64,000 nt of DNA, from the NCBI RefSeq assembly GCF_004217545.1, contig NZ_SHKY01000001.1:2542001-2606000 (forward strand), given 5' to 3'. A program made the translations under genes and the position numbers. This DNA comes from Krasilnikovia cinnamomea (GTDB taxonomy: Bacteria > Actinomycetota > Actinomycetes > Mycobacteriales > Micromonosporaceae). This document shows, piece by piece, positions 8,537-17,599 of this stretch; the stretch's first letter is position 1, and each line of letters opens with the position of its first letter. The notes under the pieces were generated by a model. It searched no databases and was not told the origin of the DNA. It saw only the letters and a list, made by a program, of their open reading frames with translations.

Positions 8537-9268
8537 TCAGCCCAGTCCGGCGGGGCGCTGGACTCCGCCGGGCAGCGGTGGCAGCGGCACCCTGTCCCAC
8601 GGGACGCGGGCCATCAGGCGGACCAGGATCAGCCCGAGCAGCAGCCCGGCGACCGAGTCCGTGATCCAGTGGAAGGCCAGGTAGGTCGTCGTACAGAAGA
8701 CGATCACCGGGGGCAGCAGGCGCAGCGCGACCAGGGCTCGCGGCGGGAGTTCACGACCGTACGCGCGGAGCAGCGCCGCCGCCAGCAGGGCGATGGCGGC
8801 GTACCAGACCAGGGCGTTGGCGACGTGGCCGGAGGGGTAGCTCAACGCCTTGAACCCGGACGCGTACGGGTTGAACAGCACCGCCCGGTCCGGGCCCTCG
8901 AACTTCGGCGCCGCCCGGTCCAGCCACACCTTCAGCGGCCCGACCGTGAGGTACATGAGCACGAACGCGCTCAGGAACACCAGCACGGGCCGCACGGACC
9001 GGGTCCGCCGGATGAGCAGCACCATCAGCAGCACCGTGACCGGCATGAGCACCTGACCGCCCTGGCCGAGGTAGTTCAGCACCCGGGCGGGCCAGTACAG
9101 CGCGGCGGGCTGGTGCGCCAGCGCCCAGTCGGCGATCGCCTCGTCCAGCGCCAGCAGGTGCCCGCGAGCCAGCGCGAAGGTCAGCGCGACGAAGCCCGCC
9201 AGCAGGGCGGCGTCGAGCCACCAGCCGGTCACCGGCCGGGCCCGGGTACGCACCGCTACCTGCTCCAT
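8537..9268 (-). CDS. PAP2-superfamily membrane phosphatase
   Basis: A 243-residue membrane protein with five to six helices. The three PAP2 phosphatase motifs are present in degenerate form: KVWLDRAAP for the first, PSGH at residues 145-148 for the second, and FHWITDS with His200 and Asp204 for the third. Such enzymes dephosphorylate lipid phosphates such as phosphatidate or undecaprenyl diphosphate on the outer membrane face. ATG 9268 was chosen because hydrophobic, conserved sequence begins there, although the frame is open to 9727. It converges with the PIG-L gene, leaving only 4 bp between stop codons. Confidence 0.85.
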   Translation of the reverse strand: MEQVAVRTRARPVTGWWLDAALLAGFVALTFALARGHLLALDEAIADWALAHQPAALYWPARVLNYLGQGGQVLMPVTVLLMVLLIRRTRSVRPVLVFLSAFVLMYLTVGPLKVWLDRAAPKFEGPDRAVLFNPYASGFKALSYPSGHVANALVWYAAIALLAAALLRAYGRELPPRALVALRLLPPVIVFCTTTYLAFHWITDSVAGLLLGLILVRLMARVPWDRVPLPPLPGGVQRPAGLG

Positions 9269-9321
9269 CCGCCCCACGCTACCCAGCGAAAGCCAGACGA
9301 GCCCGCACAGCCCAGCGCCGG

Positions 9322-10536
9322 TCAGAGGAGGGTACGCAGCCGGGCGGCGATGAGGTCCGCGCGTACGCCCGAGTTGGGGCAGCCGCCGAAGTGGTGCAGC
9401 GCCACGACCCGGTTGGTCGCCCGGGACAGCACCGGGCTGCCGGATGAACCGCCCGCGGTGTCGCAGTAGTAGGCGACGTCCGAGTTCCGCGCGTACCCGT
9501 CGTAACTGGGGTCGACGACGGCGCAGGTCCCGGCCCGTTCCTTGAGCCCGCCGCTGATCCTCCTCGGCGCCCCCGCCGGATGCTGCGGGACGTACAGCTC
9601 CTGGCCCTTCCTCGGCCGCGCGGAGTCGAACGTCAGGTAGCCGAACCGCTGCACCCTGGGAAAGTCGTCGACGGTGAACAACGTGTAGTCGTAGACCCGG
9701 TTGGTGGCCAGCACCCGGTCGCCCCACACCTTGACCGGACGCAGCGCCTCACCCCCCGCGCACTTGGCGCACTCGTAGTTGAACCACACCTCGGTGCGGT
9801 ACGCCTCCCGCGACGAGGTGAAGCAGTGGTTGTTGGTCAACATCCGGTTGTGGGCGCCGACCCGCCAGCCGGTGCACAGCTGGGTGCCGTTGATCAGCAG
9901 CCGGGCGACGGCCCGGGACCGGGTGTACACGACCGGTTGGGCGGAGCGGTAGCAGGCCGCCTCGGTGCTGTCGTCCGAGCCGCAGACCGACTCCTCCCGC
10001 CCGGTGGTCCCCGGCGCGGTGAGCTGGGGCTGCGCGACCCTGCGCTGCTCGGCCGCGCGGAAACCGCGGGCGACCACATCGACGGTGACGCCGGGGCGGG
10101 CCCAGCGTCCGCCGCGGTGCAGCCGGACGACGGCGGTGTCCCCGGTGATCGACATGGCCCAGGTGGCGCCGGACGTGTCGTACCGGTAGGACTCCGCGCC
10201 GTCCGGGCTGGCGACGACGACGTAGTCCCCGGGGCTCAGGTCAACCCGGCTGAAGTGCGGCTTCACGTACGTCGCGCCGGGATGGCGCAGGATCGCCGGC
10301 GCGGCGTACCCGAGGCGGCGGTCCACCCGGACCAGGTCACCGACCCGCGTGTAGCCGTGCGGCGCGGCGACCGGCCGCTGCCTCGCCACCGGGGTGGGCG
10401 CGCCCGCGGGGGCGTCGTGCCACGTGCCGACGGTTTGGCCGGTGCCGGCCTGGCGCGTCCAGGCCAGGGCCGCCCCGGCGAGGACCAGGGTCACGGCCGC
10501 GAGCACCCCGATGAGGATGCTCGTCGTGCGTCGCAT
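9322..10536 (-). CDS. Secreted or membrane-anchored trypsin-like serine protease
   Basis: A 404-residue protein. Residues ~5-28 form a hydrophobic signal or anchor after MRRTTS. A Pro/Arg-rich linker and a ~130-residue region of unknown fold come next, then a chymotrypsin-like domain from about residue 205. The catalytic triad can be read: His237 in TNNHCF, Asp283 in YDYTLF, and Ser365 in GGSSGSPV. Several cysteines (CTGW, CAKC, CAVV, YCDT) suggest disulfides. This resembles the V8/glutamyl endopeptidase branch. ATG 10536 has GGGAG five bases upstream; the upstream in-frame extension to 10662 has no signal. Substrate unknown. Confidence 0.87.
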   Translation of the reverse strand: MRRTTSILIGVLAAVTLVLAGAALAWTRQAGTGQTVGTWHDAPAGAPTPVARQRPVAAPHGYTRVGDLVRVDRRLGYAAPAILRHPGATYVKPHFSRVDLSPGDYVVVASPDGAESYRYDTSGATWAMSITGDTAVVRLHRGGRWARPGVTVDVVARGFRAAEQRRVAQPQLTAPGTTGREESVCGSDDSTEAACYRSAQPVVYTRSRAVARLLINGTQLCTGWRVGAHNRMLTNNHCFTSSREAYRTEVWFNYECAKCAGGEALRPVKVWGDRVLATNRVYDYTLFTVDDFPRVQRFGYLTFDSARPRKGQELYVPQHPAGAPRRISGGLKERAGTCAVVDPSYDGYARNSDVAYYCDTAGGSSGSPVLSRATNRVVALHHFGGCPNSGVRADLIAARLRTLL

Positions 10537-10651
10537 ACCACTCCCGCCACTCGGGTCACATCGGCGACATATGAACCAACTTGGCTGTCCGGGCTGTGTA
10601 ACGAACCACGTGCGACCGCGACGCGCCGCCACGTCCGTGCAGACTGGGTGC

Positions 10652-11872
10652 GTGCGCATCACGTCCGCCCTCGTCGACCCGGCGCTGCTGGACCTGCCGT
10701 GGGGGGTCCCGCTGGAGCAGTGGCCGGCGGATCACCTGGTCGCGCTCCCCCAGGGCATCTCGCGGCACATCGTGCGCTTCGTCAAACTCAACGACACCGT
10801 GTACGCGCTGAAGGAGACCCGCGAGCGCATCGCCGAGAAGGAGTACGACCTGCTGCGCGCCCTGGAGCGGATCGACTTCCCGGCGGTACGGGCGGTCGCC
10901 GTGGTCACGGACCGGCAGACCGCCGACGGTGAGCCGCTGGAAAGCGTGCTGATCACCCAGCACCTGCAGTTCTCACTGCCGTACCGGGCGCTGTTCTCGC
11001 ACACGCTGCGCCCGGAGACGCTGAACCGGCTGCTGGACGCGCTGGCCGCGCTGATCGTGCGGATGCACCTGACCGGCTTCGCGTGGGGCGACTGCTCGCT
11101 GTCCAACACGCTGTTCCGGCGCGACGCCGGTGCGTTCGCCGCGTACCTGGTGGACGCGGAGACGGGCAGCCTGTACCCGAGGCTGAGCGAGGGGCAGCGG
11201 CTGGAGGACATCGAGGTGCTGCGGCTCAACATCTTCGGCGAGTCCCTCGACCTGCAGGCCGCCGCGCTGCTGCACCCCTCGATCGACCCGGAGGCGGTGG
11301 TCGACGACATCGTGGCCCGCTACGAGCGCCTGTGGCACGAGGTCACGTACGAGCAGGAGGTGCCGCGCGACGCCCGGCACAACATCGAACGCCGGATCCG
11401 CCGCCTCAACGAGATGGGTTTCGACGTCGCCGAGGTGGCCATGTCCACGGTGGACGGCGGCTACCGGGTGCGCCCGAAGGTGGTCGACGCGGGCTACCAC
11501 ACCCGGCGGCTGCTGCGGCTGACCGGCCTGGACGCGGAGGAGAACCAGGCCCGTACGCTGCTCAACGACCTGGACGCGTACCGGGCCGAGAGCGATCTGG
11601 TCGACGAGCAGCAGGCCGCGCACCGCTGGCTGACCGAGGTGTTCGAGCCGGTGGTCCGGGCGGTGCCCGCGCACCTGCGCCGCAAGCTGGAGCCGCAGGA
11701 GATCTTCGCGCAGATCATCGAGCACAAGTGGCTGCTGTCGGAACGGGCCGACCGCGACGTCGGCATGGCCCCCGCCGTGCAGTCGTACCTGACGGACGTG
11801 CTGGTCAAGAAGCCCGACGAGCAGGCCGTGCTGGGTGTCGAGGTCGGCTCACTCGGCGGCGTCCCGGGCTGA
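10652..11872 (+). CDS. DUF4032 kinase-like protein
   Basis: A 406-residue actinobacterial protein. The N-terminal ~220 residues resemble a lipopolysaccharide-kinase-type fold: KETRERIAEKEYDLLRALE suits the ATP-lysine and following helix, GFAWGDCSLSNTLF matches a catalytic loop with WGD and an asparagine, and YLVDAETGSL matches a DFG-like aspartate. The DUF4032 region follows. The biological role is unknown. GTG 10652 begins the conserved sequence; the frame is open to 10394, but that stretch is antisense to the protease gene. It is divergent from the protease and convergent with the exporter at 11904. Confidence 0.8.
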   Translation: MRITSALVDPALLDLPWGVPLEQWPADHLVALPQGISRHIVRFVKLNDTVYALKETRERIAEKEYDLLRALERIDFPAVRAVAVVTDRQTADGEPLESVLITQHLQFSLPYRALFSHTLRPETLNRLLDALAALIVRMHLTGFAWGDCSLSNTLFRRDAGAFAAYLVDAETGSLYPRLSEGQRLEDIEVLRLNIFGESLDLQAAALLHPSIDPEAVVDDIVARYERLWHEVTYEQEVPRDARHNIERRIRRLNEMGFDVAEVAMSTVDGGYRVRPKVVDAGYHTRRLLRLTGLDAEENQARTLLNDLDAYRAESDLVDEQQAAHRWLTEVFEPVVRAVPAHLRRKLEPQEIFAQIIEHKWLLSERADRDVGMAPAVQSYLTDVLVKKPDEQAVLGVEVGSLGGVPG

Positions 11873-11903
11873 GCGCGCCGGGCCGCCGCCGGGTGAGCCT
11901 TCG

Positions 11904-12683
11904 TCAGCCGCGCAGCCTGCGGTAGGCCCGTGCGGACAGCGGGATGAAGACCGCGGTGAGCAGCAGCGGCCACGCGAGGGCCAGCCACACCGCGCCGTCG
12001 GCCAGAACTCCTTCGGTGATGCCGGTCGGGTTGCCGAACAGTTGACGCGCGGCGGTCGCGGTCGCGGACAGCGGGTTCCAGGCGGCGATCGCGCCGAGCC
12101 AGCCGGGCATCGTCTCGGCGGAGACGATGGCGGTGGACAGGAACCCGATCGGCCAGACGAGGACCTGCACCGCCGCGGTCGCGCCCTCGCCCGGGAAGCT
12201 GAGGCCCACGAAGATCCCGATCCAGAGCATCGCGAACCGCAGGAACAACAGCAGGAACACCGCGAGGGCCGCCGAGGCCGGGTCGGCGGTGATCCGCCAC
12301 CCGATCAGCAGTCCACCCAGCATCAGTACGAGCAGTTCCACCGCGGAGTTGGCGAGATCGGCACCGACGCGGCCCAGCGCCACGGCGGCACTGCCGAGCG
12401 GCATCGAGCGGAACCGGTCGGTGATGCCCTTGCGGGCGTCGTCGGCCATCGCGCGGGCGGTGGACTCCACGCCGAACATCATGCTGAGCGCCAGCATGCC
12501 GGGCAGCAGGAAGGTGATGTAGTCGCCGCCGCCGGGGACGGTGATCGCGCCGCCGAACAGGAAGCCGAAGACGAGCAGCAGCATGATCGAGAAGAGCAGG
12601 TTGAAGATCGGTCCCCAGGGCTGACGGGCCCAGTGGGCCAGGCTGCGCTGGGTGATGACCCAGCCGGCGTGCAGGGTCGTCAT
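11904..12683 (-). CDS. ABC-2 type transporter permease, DrrB-like
   Basis: A 259-residue membrane protein with six helices, beginning with QPWGPIFNLLFSIMLLLVF, as in daunorubicin-type DrrB permeases. It starts with ATG overlapping the stop of the ATPase gene (ATGA), so both are made together. The pair would export an amphipathic compound such as a drug, lipid or natural product; the substrate cannot be read from sequence. The helix-capping motif LPGMLALSMMFGVE and the C-terminal WPLLLTAVF helix are typical of this branch. Confidence 0.88.
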   Translation of the reverse strand: MTTLHAGWVITQRSLAHWARQPWGPIFNLLFSIMLLLVFGFLFGGAITVPGGGDYITFLLPGMLALSMMFGVESTARAMADDARKGITDRFRSMPLGSAAVALGRVGADLANSAVELLVLMLGGLLIGWRITADPASAALAVFLLLFLRFAMLWIGIFVGLSFPGEGATAAVQVLVWPIGFLSTAIVSAETMPGWLGAIAAWNPLSATATAARQLFGNPTGITEGVLADGAVWLALAWPLLLTAVFIPLSARAYRRLRG

Positions 12684-13633
12684 CGGGCCGTCGCCTCCTG
12701 GTCGGTCAGGTTGAGGAACACCTCGTCGAGGGTCGGACGCCGCAGCACGAGGTCCTCGGGGGTGACGGCCAGTTCGTCCAGGGCGCGGACGACGCCCGCC
12801 AGTCCGGTCACGCCGGTGCGCAGCTCGACGGTGACGCCACGGGTGTCGGCGTCGGTCACGGCGGGCTCGCCGACGGCCGCCGACAGCCGCCGCGCCACCT
12901 CGTCCAGCGGGTCGCGCGGCGCGACGGTGACGGTGACGCGGTCACCGCCGACCTGGCGTTTGAGCACGTCGGGTGGGCCGCCAGCGATGACCTTCCCGTG
13001 GTTCATCACGGTGATCTCCGCCGCCAGCTGGTCGGCCTCGTCGAGGTACTGGGTGGTGAGCAGCACCGTGGTGCCGCGCGCGGCGGTCTCCCGGATGCTG
13101 TTCCAGACCTCGTTGCGGGCGCGGGGATCGAGCCCGGTGGTCGGCTCGTCGAGGAACAGCACCGCCGGGGTCGGGATGAGACCGGCGGCGATGTCGAGCC
13201 GGCGGCGCATGCCGCCGCTGTAGGTGGAGACCGCCCGATCGGCGGCCTTGGTGAGCCCGAACGTGTCGAGCAGCTGGTCGGCGCGGGCCCGCGCGGCCGC
13301 CTTGCGGAGGCCGTAGAGCCGCCCGAACATCACCAGGTTCTGCCGGCCGCCGAGGATCTCGTCGACGGCGGCGTTCTGGCCGACCAGGCCGATGCGCCGC
13401 CGGACCTGCCCGGCCTGGGTGCGCAGATCGAACCCGGCGACGCTGGCGCTGCCGGAGTCGACGTCGATCAAGGTGGCCAGGGCCTTGATCGCGGTGGTCT
13501 TGCCCGCGCCGTTGGGGCCGAGCAGTCCGTGGATGACCCCGGGCGGCACCCGCAGGTCGAAGCCGTCCAGGGCGAATACGTCGCCGTACCTTTTGCGAAG
13601 TCCGTCCGCGATCAGAGTGTGGTTGATGGCCAC
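12680..13633 (-). CDS. ABC transporter ATP-binding protein, DrrA-like
   Basis: A 317-residue ATPase with Walker A GPNGAGKTT at residues 39-47, signature YSGGMRRRLDIAAGLI, and Walker B AVLFLDEPTTGLD, followed by a C-terminal extension with GVTVELRTGV and LDEVFLNLT. That extension is characteristic of DrrA. The start is GTG 13633, six bases after AGGAG; the frame is open to 13906 but runs across the promoter and regulator gene. Divergent from a TetR-family gene, with two matching operator-like sites between them, so expression is very probably drug- or metabolite-induced. Confidence 0.92.
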   Translation of the reverse strand: MAINHTLIADGLRKRYGDVFALDGFDLRVPPGVIHGLLGPNGAGKTTAIKALATLIDVDSGSASVAGFDLRTQAGQVRRRIGLVGQNAAVDEILGGRQNLVMFGRLYGLRKAAARARADQLLDTFGLTKAADRAVSTYSGGMRRRLDIAAGLIPTPAVLFLDEPTTGLDPRARNEVWNSIRETAARGTTVLLTTQYLDEADQLAAEITVMNHGKVIAGGPPDVLKRQVGGDRVTVTVAPRDPLDEVARRLSAAVGEPAVTDADTRGVTVELRTGVTGLAGVVRALDELAVTPEDLVLRRPTLDEVFLNLTDQEATAR

Positions 13634-13647
13634 CGCCGCTCCTAACT

Positions 13648-13695
13648 CCGTATACCTTACGGAAAATGCTGCGGGAAATACCGTACACCCCACGG
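13648..13695. promoter_or_regulatory. Two matching operator palindromes for the TetR regulator
   Basis: In the 76-bp gap between the exporter ATPase and the TetR gene the sequence CCGTAYACCYYACGG occurs twice: CCGTATACCTTACGG at 13648-13662 and CCGTACACCCCACGG at 13681-13695. Both are 15 bp, palindromic at their ends, and start 33 bp apart (about three helical turns, same DNA face). The first extends to a 17-bp repeat with 6-bp arms (TCCGTA/TACGGA). This is what a TetR dimer site looks like; binding is inferred. Confidence 0.65.
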
Positions 13696-13709
13696 GGTAA
13701 TCTCCGCAC

Positions 13710-14471
13710 ATGGAAAACCGGGACCTCGACCGCACGCTCGGCCTGCTGTGGCGGCGCACACTGGGCACACCGCAGGGCACCCGGGGGCCGAAGCAACGCG
13801 TCAGCGTCGACGAGGTGATCCAGGCGGGGATCGCGGTCGCCGACGCCGACGGGCTGCCGGCGTTCTCGATGCGCAAGGTCGCCGACCGCCTCGGACTCAA
13901 GCTCATGTCGGTCTACACGTACGTTCCCGGGCGCTCCGAGCTGATCGGCCTGATGGTCGACGAGGTCATCGGCGAGCGGGAACACCCGCCCCACGAGGGA
14001 TCACCGCGCCAGCGCCTCGCCGGGGTGGCCCGGCACATGTGGGACGACTTCCACCGGCACCCGTGGCTGCTGCAGGTCGAGAACAACAGCCGACCCTGGA
14101 TCGGCCCGAACGGCTGCGCCCTGTACGAATGGCAGCTCGCGGCCATCGACGGCACCGGCCTCACCGATCTCGAAATGGACCAGGTGATCACGACGCTCAG
14201 CGACTTCACGGCCGGCGCCGCACGGACGTCGGTCAACGCACGGCGTACGGCGCAACAGTCCGGCATCTCGGACGCCGAGTGGTGGGCCGCCAACGCGCCG
14301 ATCCTCGAGCGGGTGATGCCGCCCGGCGCGTACCCGATCGGCGAGCGGGTCGGGACGGCGGCCGGGCAGGAGTACAACGCGGTCGGCGACCCGGACCGTT
14401 CCTTCCGCTTCGGCCTCGATCGCCTGCTCGACGGCGTGGAGGTGCTCCTGCGCCGCGACCCGGACCGCTGA
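13710..14471 (+). CDS. TetR/AcrR-family regulator with TetR_C-type ligand domain
   Basis: A 253-residue repressor. The N-terminal DNA-binding helix-turn-helix spans residues ~33-80 (VIQAGIAVADADGLPAFSMR, then KVADRLGLKLMSVYTYV). The larger C-terminal half, with HPWLLQVENN and DRLLDGVEVLL, belongs to the TetR_C_1-like ligand-binding class. It is divergent from the DrrAB-like exporter and most likely represses both that operon and itself through the two 15-bp sites at 13648-13695. The ligand is likely the compound exported. Confidence 0.9.
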   Translation: MENRDLDRTLGLLWRRTLGTPQGTRGPKQRVSVDEVIQAGIAVADADGLPAFSMRKVADRLGLKLMSVYTYVPGRSELIGLMVDEVIGEREHPPHEGSPRQRLAGVARHMWDDFHRHPWLLQVENNSRPWIGPNGCALYEWQLAAIDGTGLTDLEMDQVITTLSDFTAGAARTSVNARRTAQQSGISDAEWWAANAPILERVMPPGAYPIGERVGTAAGQEYNAVGDPDRSFRFGLDRLLDGVEVLLRRDPDR

Positions 14472-14484
14472 CCGGCGCGGCGGC

Positions 14485-16293
14485 CTAGTGGGCCGCGTCG
14501 AGGCGGGTCTGCTCCAGCGGCGGCGGGGGCGGTGCGGCCTGCTCGGCCAGCGCCCGCAGCCCCGCGCGCCGGGCCACCACGAGCAGCCGGTCACCCGCGA
14601 CGAGCTGGTGCGCCGGGTCCGGGCGCCAGTTCACCCCCTGCGAGCCGGGCCGCGACAGGCCGAGCACCCGTACGCTCAAAGGCCGGTCCGCAAGCCGCAG
14701 CGCCCGGCCCGCCAGCGGCGCCCCCGCGGCCACCGTAACCTCCGCGACCAGCAGGGCGTGCCGGTCGACCGGCAGGGTGGCCTTCACGTCGCGTTCCAGC
14801 ATGGCGGCCGCGAACGCGGGCGCCACCAGCCGGGACACGCTGCGCGACGTGTTGATCGCGAAGGCGCCCTGCACCCGCCGCGCGAAGTCGTCGTCGAACA
14901 GCCGCAACACCACCCGCAGGTCCTCGCGCAGCACCCGGGCGTTCAGGGCGGCCTGCAGGTTCGTCACGTCGTCGGTGGAGACGACCACGAGCGCCTTGCA
15001 CGTCTGGACGGACGCGGCGCGCAGCGTCTCCTCCAGCCCCGCGTCCCCGACGATGAACGGCACCCCCAGCCGCTGGGCGATCTTCGCGCCGCGCGCGTCG
15101 GCGTTGCGGTCGATCGCGACTACGTCCAGCCCGAAGTCCTTGAGCTGCCGCAGCACCCGCGTGCCCACGTTGCCGAGGCCGACCAGCACGATGTGGTCCG
15201 TGTGCGGATGGTGGGTCCGGCCGTTGGACAGGGCGAGCCGCGCGTTGACCATGCTCTCCACCACCGCCGCGGTGATCAGCGGCAACAGCGCCAGCCCGGC
15301 GATGGTCAGCACGAGCTGGGCGGCCTGAGCGACCGCGCCCCGGTTCTCCTCCACATCGGAGGAGCCGACCGCGGTGAGCAACGTGACGTACAGCGAGCGC
15401 CAGAACCCGTGCACGTGGTCGGAGTGGGCCAGCGCCGCACCCGCGATCAGCGTGACCGCCAGCGTGATCAGCACCGCGATGCCCAGCTTGCGGCTCACCG
15501 CACCGCGCACGGCCCGCCCGATCGCCACGAACGGCCACCGGCGGCGGCGCGCCCGCACCAGCCGCTGCGCGGCCACGGCGTCACCGGCCGGGCGCCCGGT
15601 GGCCTCGGCGAGGACCAGATCCTCCGGCCGCGCCTCGGCGAGCGACGGCTCGGCCGGCAGCACGGCCACCTGCCCTTTGCCGTCGGTCGCGGTCAGGGCA
15701 CACACCACATGCCGTTCGTGTACGTCGGCCCGCCGCGCCAGGTACAGCGTGCGGCCGGCGTGCCGGAAGTAGGTCGGCGCCACCTCGCCGAGCGCCGCCG
15801 CCACGAACGCCGGGGCGGCCATCGCCGCGTCGGACAGCACCGCGCAGTCGGCGAACAGGCCGCTGACGCCGTACCCGAGACCGGAGTTGAACATGCGGAT
15901 GACCAGCCGCAGGTCGGGCTCGACGGCCTGGGCGCACAGCGCCGCATGCAGGTTGACCACGTCGTCCGGCATCACCAGCGCCAGCGCGGTCGCCCCGGAC
16001 AGCCCCGCCGCCCGGAACGTCCGCTCGTCGAGCCGGTCCGCCCGCATCACCTTGATGTTGCGCACCTGGCCGAGGTCGGGGACGTCCGACCGCAGCCGGG
16101 TGGGCGCGATGACCGTCAGCCGGATCCGGTGGCCGGAGTTCGCCAACTCCTCGGCGAGCGTGTAGACCAGCGCGTCCGAACCGCAGACCACGAAGTGGGG
16201 GCGGGCGTCGTCGCCGTTCTGGGCCAGCCCTTCGCGGAGCCGAGACAACACGGATCGCCTCGCGGCGGCGTCACGCGGGGCCTCCGTACTCAT
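14485..16293 (-). CDS. RCK-pore-RCK ion channel-like protein (TrkA-N domains)
   Basis: A 602-residue protein with an unusual order. A first NAD-binding RCK/TrkA-N domain spans residues ~33-150 (HFVVCGSDALVYTLAEEL) and is followed by a TrkA-C-like segment. Two transmembrane helices (~270-290 and ~325-350) flank a re-entrant pore loop reading LLTAVGSSD near 305-313. A second RCK domain begins near 367 (HIVLVGLGNVGTRVLRQL), again with a C-terminal lobe. The filter is not the potassium TVGYG, so ion selectivity is uncertain. The layout recalls CASTOR/POLLUX-type channels. ATG 16293 was chosen; ATG 16320 is an alternative and neither has a clear ribosome site. Confidence 0.82.
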   Translation of the reverse strand: MSTEAPRDAAARRSVLSRLREGLAQNGDDARPHFVVCGSDALVYTLAEELANSGHRIRLTVIAPTRLRSDVPDLGQVRNIKVMRADRLDERTFRAAGLSGATALALVMPDDVVNLHAALCAQAVEPDLRLVIRMFNSGLGYGVSGLFADCAVLSDAAMAAPAFVAAALGEVAPTYFRHAGRTLYLARRADVHERHVVCALTATDGKGQVAVLPAEPSLAEARPEDLVLAEATGRPAGDAVAAQRLVRARRRRWPFVAIGRAVRGAVSRKLGIAVLITLAVTLIAGAALAHSDHVHGFWRSLYVTLLTAVGSSDVEENRGAVAQAAQLVLTIAGLALLPLITAAVVESMVNARLALSNGRTHHPHTDHIVLVGLGNVGTRVLRQLKDFGLDVVAIDRNADARGAKIAQRLGVPFIVGDAGLEETLRAASVQTCKALVVVSTDDVTNLQAALNARVLREDLRVVLRLFDDDFARRVQGAFAINTSRSVSRLVAPAFAAAMLERDVKATLPVDRHALLVAEVTVAAGAPLAGRALRLADRPLSVRVLGLSRPGSQGVNWRPDPAHQLVAGDRLLVVARRAGLRALAEQAAPPPPPLEQTRLDAAH

Positions 16294-16884
16294 GACTGGA
16301 TCGTAGTCAGCCACGCACATTCCCGATGCCCCGCCCACCGGAGGGCAGGTCCGTCCAATCAGGATCCGCATGGTCGTCCGTACGCCGACTGCCGCCGATC
16401 GGTAACACCCATATCCGGCATGTCTGTGTACGTGATCTTGCGGCGTTTCCGGTGATCCCCACCGAAACCATGCTGCGTAGACCTCCAACGCCCGCGACAA
16501 CCACCAACACGGCGCCAATCGATGTCGGGTGAACGCCTCGTGCAGGCCACCCGACCGTCGCACACGCCGCTGGTCGACGCCGATCGTCGTACTGCTCAAC
16601 TCGCTCCCGGACTCGACCTCCTCCCACCACAGAGAGTGACGCGGTGGGTACCGGCTGTCCGCGCGCGAGTACGGCGTGATCTTCGTCGTCGCCGCGTGGT
16701 CCACCGGTGTGGTGTGCGGCTTGCGGATCACGCGCGGCCCCGCTCCGATACGTCGACATCGAGACGGCGGAGGCGCACCGGCGCGGCACGCTGGACGCCC
16801 TGCGCATCGCGTCCGAGGAAGCCCGTCGTCGACCCTGCCGGGTGCCGCATGTTCGGGGCCACCGTCGCTGGGTAAATGCGCATT
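16294..16884. other. Region without a convincing gene
   Basis: This 590-bp stretch has no frame with consistent third-position G/C bias. A short plus-strand frame around 16740-16840 (VDIETAEAHRRGTLDALR) looks protein-like for about 28 codons but has neither a start with a ribosome site nor a recognisable family. It may be a gene remnant. The rest holds the promoter of the channel gene on one side and of the DUF2795 gene on the other; I could not place either. Confidence 0.5.
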
Positions 16885-17157
16885 ATGACCACTGTTGACG
16901 AAGTACTGCGGTACCTCAACGAACTGGACTATCCGGCGGCCAGGGACGAGATCGTCCAGGAGGCCGAACGCGAGGGCGCGCCGATCGAGGTGCTCAAGGC
17001 GCTGCGCGGCATGCCGCCCGTCGAGTACCGCAACAAGGACGAGGTGGTCCGCTCGGCGAAGACGGACATCGCCCAGGAGACCCCGGCCGAGAAGGCCGCC
17101 AAGGCACGGGACAAGAAGCACCAGCTGGTGGCGGAATACCTGCGCAATACGACCTGA
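16885..17157 (+). CDS. DUF2795-like small protein
   Basis: A 90-residue protein. LRYLNELDYPAARDEIV followed by EGAPIEVLKALRGMPPVEY is the actinobacterial DUF2795 pattern, a small all-helical domain of unknown function often found near stress genes. The C-terminus is Lys/Ala/Glu-rich (AEKAAKARDKKHQ). ATG 16885 starts the conserved part; ATG 16876 is three codons upstream in the same frame. No good ribosome site is visible for either. It is followed after 45 bp by a DUF2267 gene in the same direction, so the two may be co-transcribed. Confidence 0.75.
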   Translation: MTTVDEVLRYLNELDYPAARDEIVQEAEREGAPIEVLKALRGMPPVEYRNKDEVVRSAKTDIAQETPAEKAAKARDKKHQLVAEYLRNTT

Positions 17158-17202
17158 CGCAGCAAGATCCGGATGCGGACTGAGTCCACGAGGGGGACGA
17201 CG

Positions 17203-17583
17203 ATGGACGAGCGGGCACTCGCCGCGGTGGTGGCGGACCAGGCCGGCCTGGCCAAGGAAGAGGCCGCGGACCTCATCCGCGGCACGCTGGAGGAGGTAGG
17301 CAAACAGCTCAGCGGCGGCGAACTCCGTGAGCTTGCGCTCAACCTTCCGGAGGACTTGGCCGGCAACCTACCCCCGCGGCACGACGGCGGAGCGCATCCA
17401 GTGCCGCTGGACGACTTCGTCCGCGAGCTGAGCCGGCGCACGGGCCTCAAGGAAGAGGAGGTCACACGCGGTGTCCGGGTGGTGCTGACCACGCTCAGCC
17501 AGACGACCGACGGCGCGCACCTGCGGCACGCACTGTCCCAGCTGCCCGCCGAGTACCGTGAGCTGACCACGACGGCGGCCTGA
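17203..17583 (+). CDS. DUF2267 domain protein
   Basis: A 126-residue protein with the DUF2267 fold: two similar helical halves, LAAVVADQAGLAKEEAADLI with LPEDLAGNLP, and FVRELSRRTGLKEEEVTRGV with LSQLPAEYREL. The pattern of a helix bundle ending in LP-x-x-Y/L is diagnostic; function is unknown. ATG 17203 follows GAGGGG at a good distance. It lies downstream of a DUF2795 gene and upstream of a broken sigma-factor gene on the other strand. Neighbourhoods of this kind often belong to general stress responses, which is only a hint. Confidence 0.82.
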   Translation: MDERALAAVVADQAGLAKEEAADLIRGTLEEVGKQLSGGELRELALNLPEDLAGNLPPRHDGGAHPVPLDDFVRELSRRTGLKEEEVTRGVRVVLTTLSQTTDGAHLRHALSQLPAEYRELTTTAA

Positions 17584-17599
17584 ACAGCGTCACGTCCAG

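Noticed and set aside
16707-16898. Short frame with a protein-like stretch VDIETAEAHRRGTLDALR
   Set aside because: Only about 28 convincing codons, no start signal and no family; mentioned as a possible remnant but not called.
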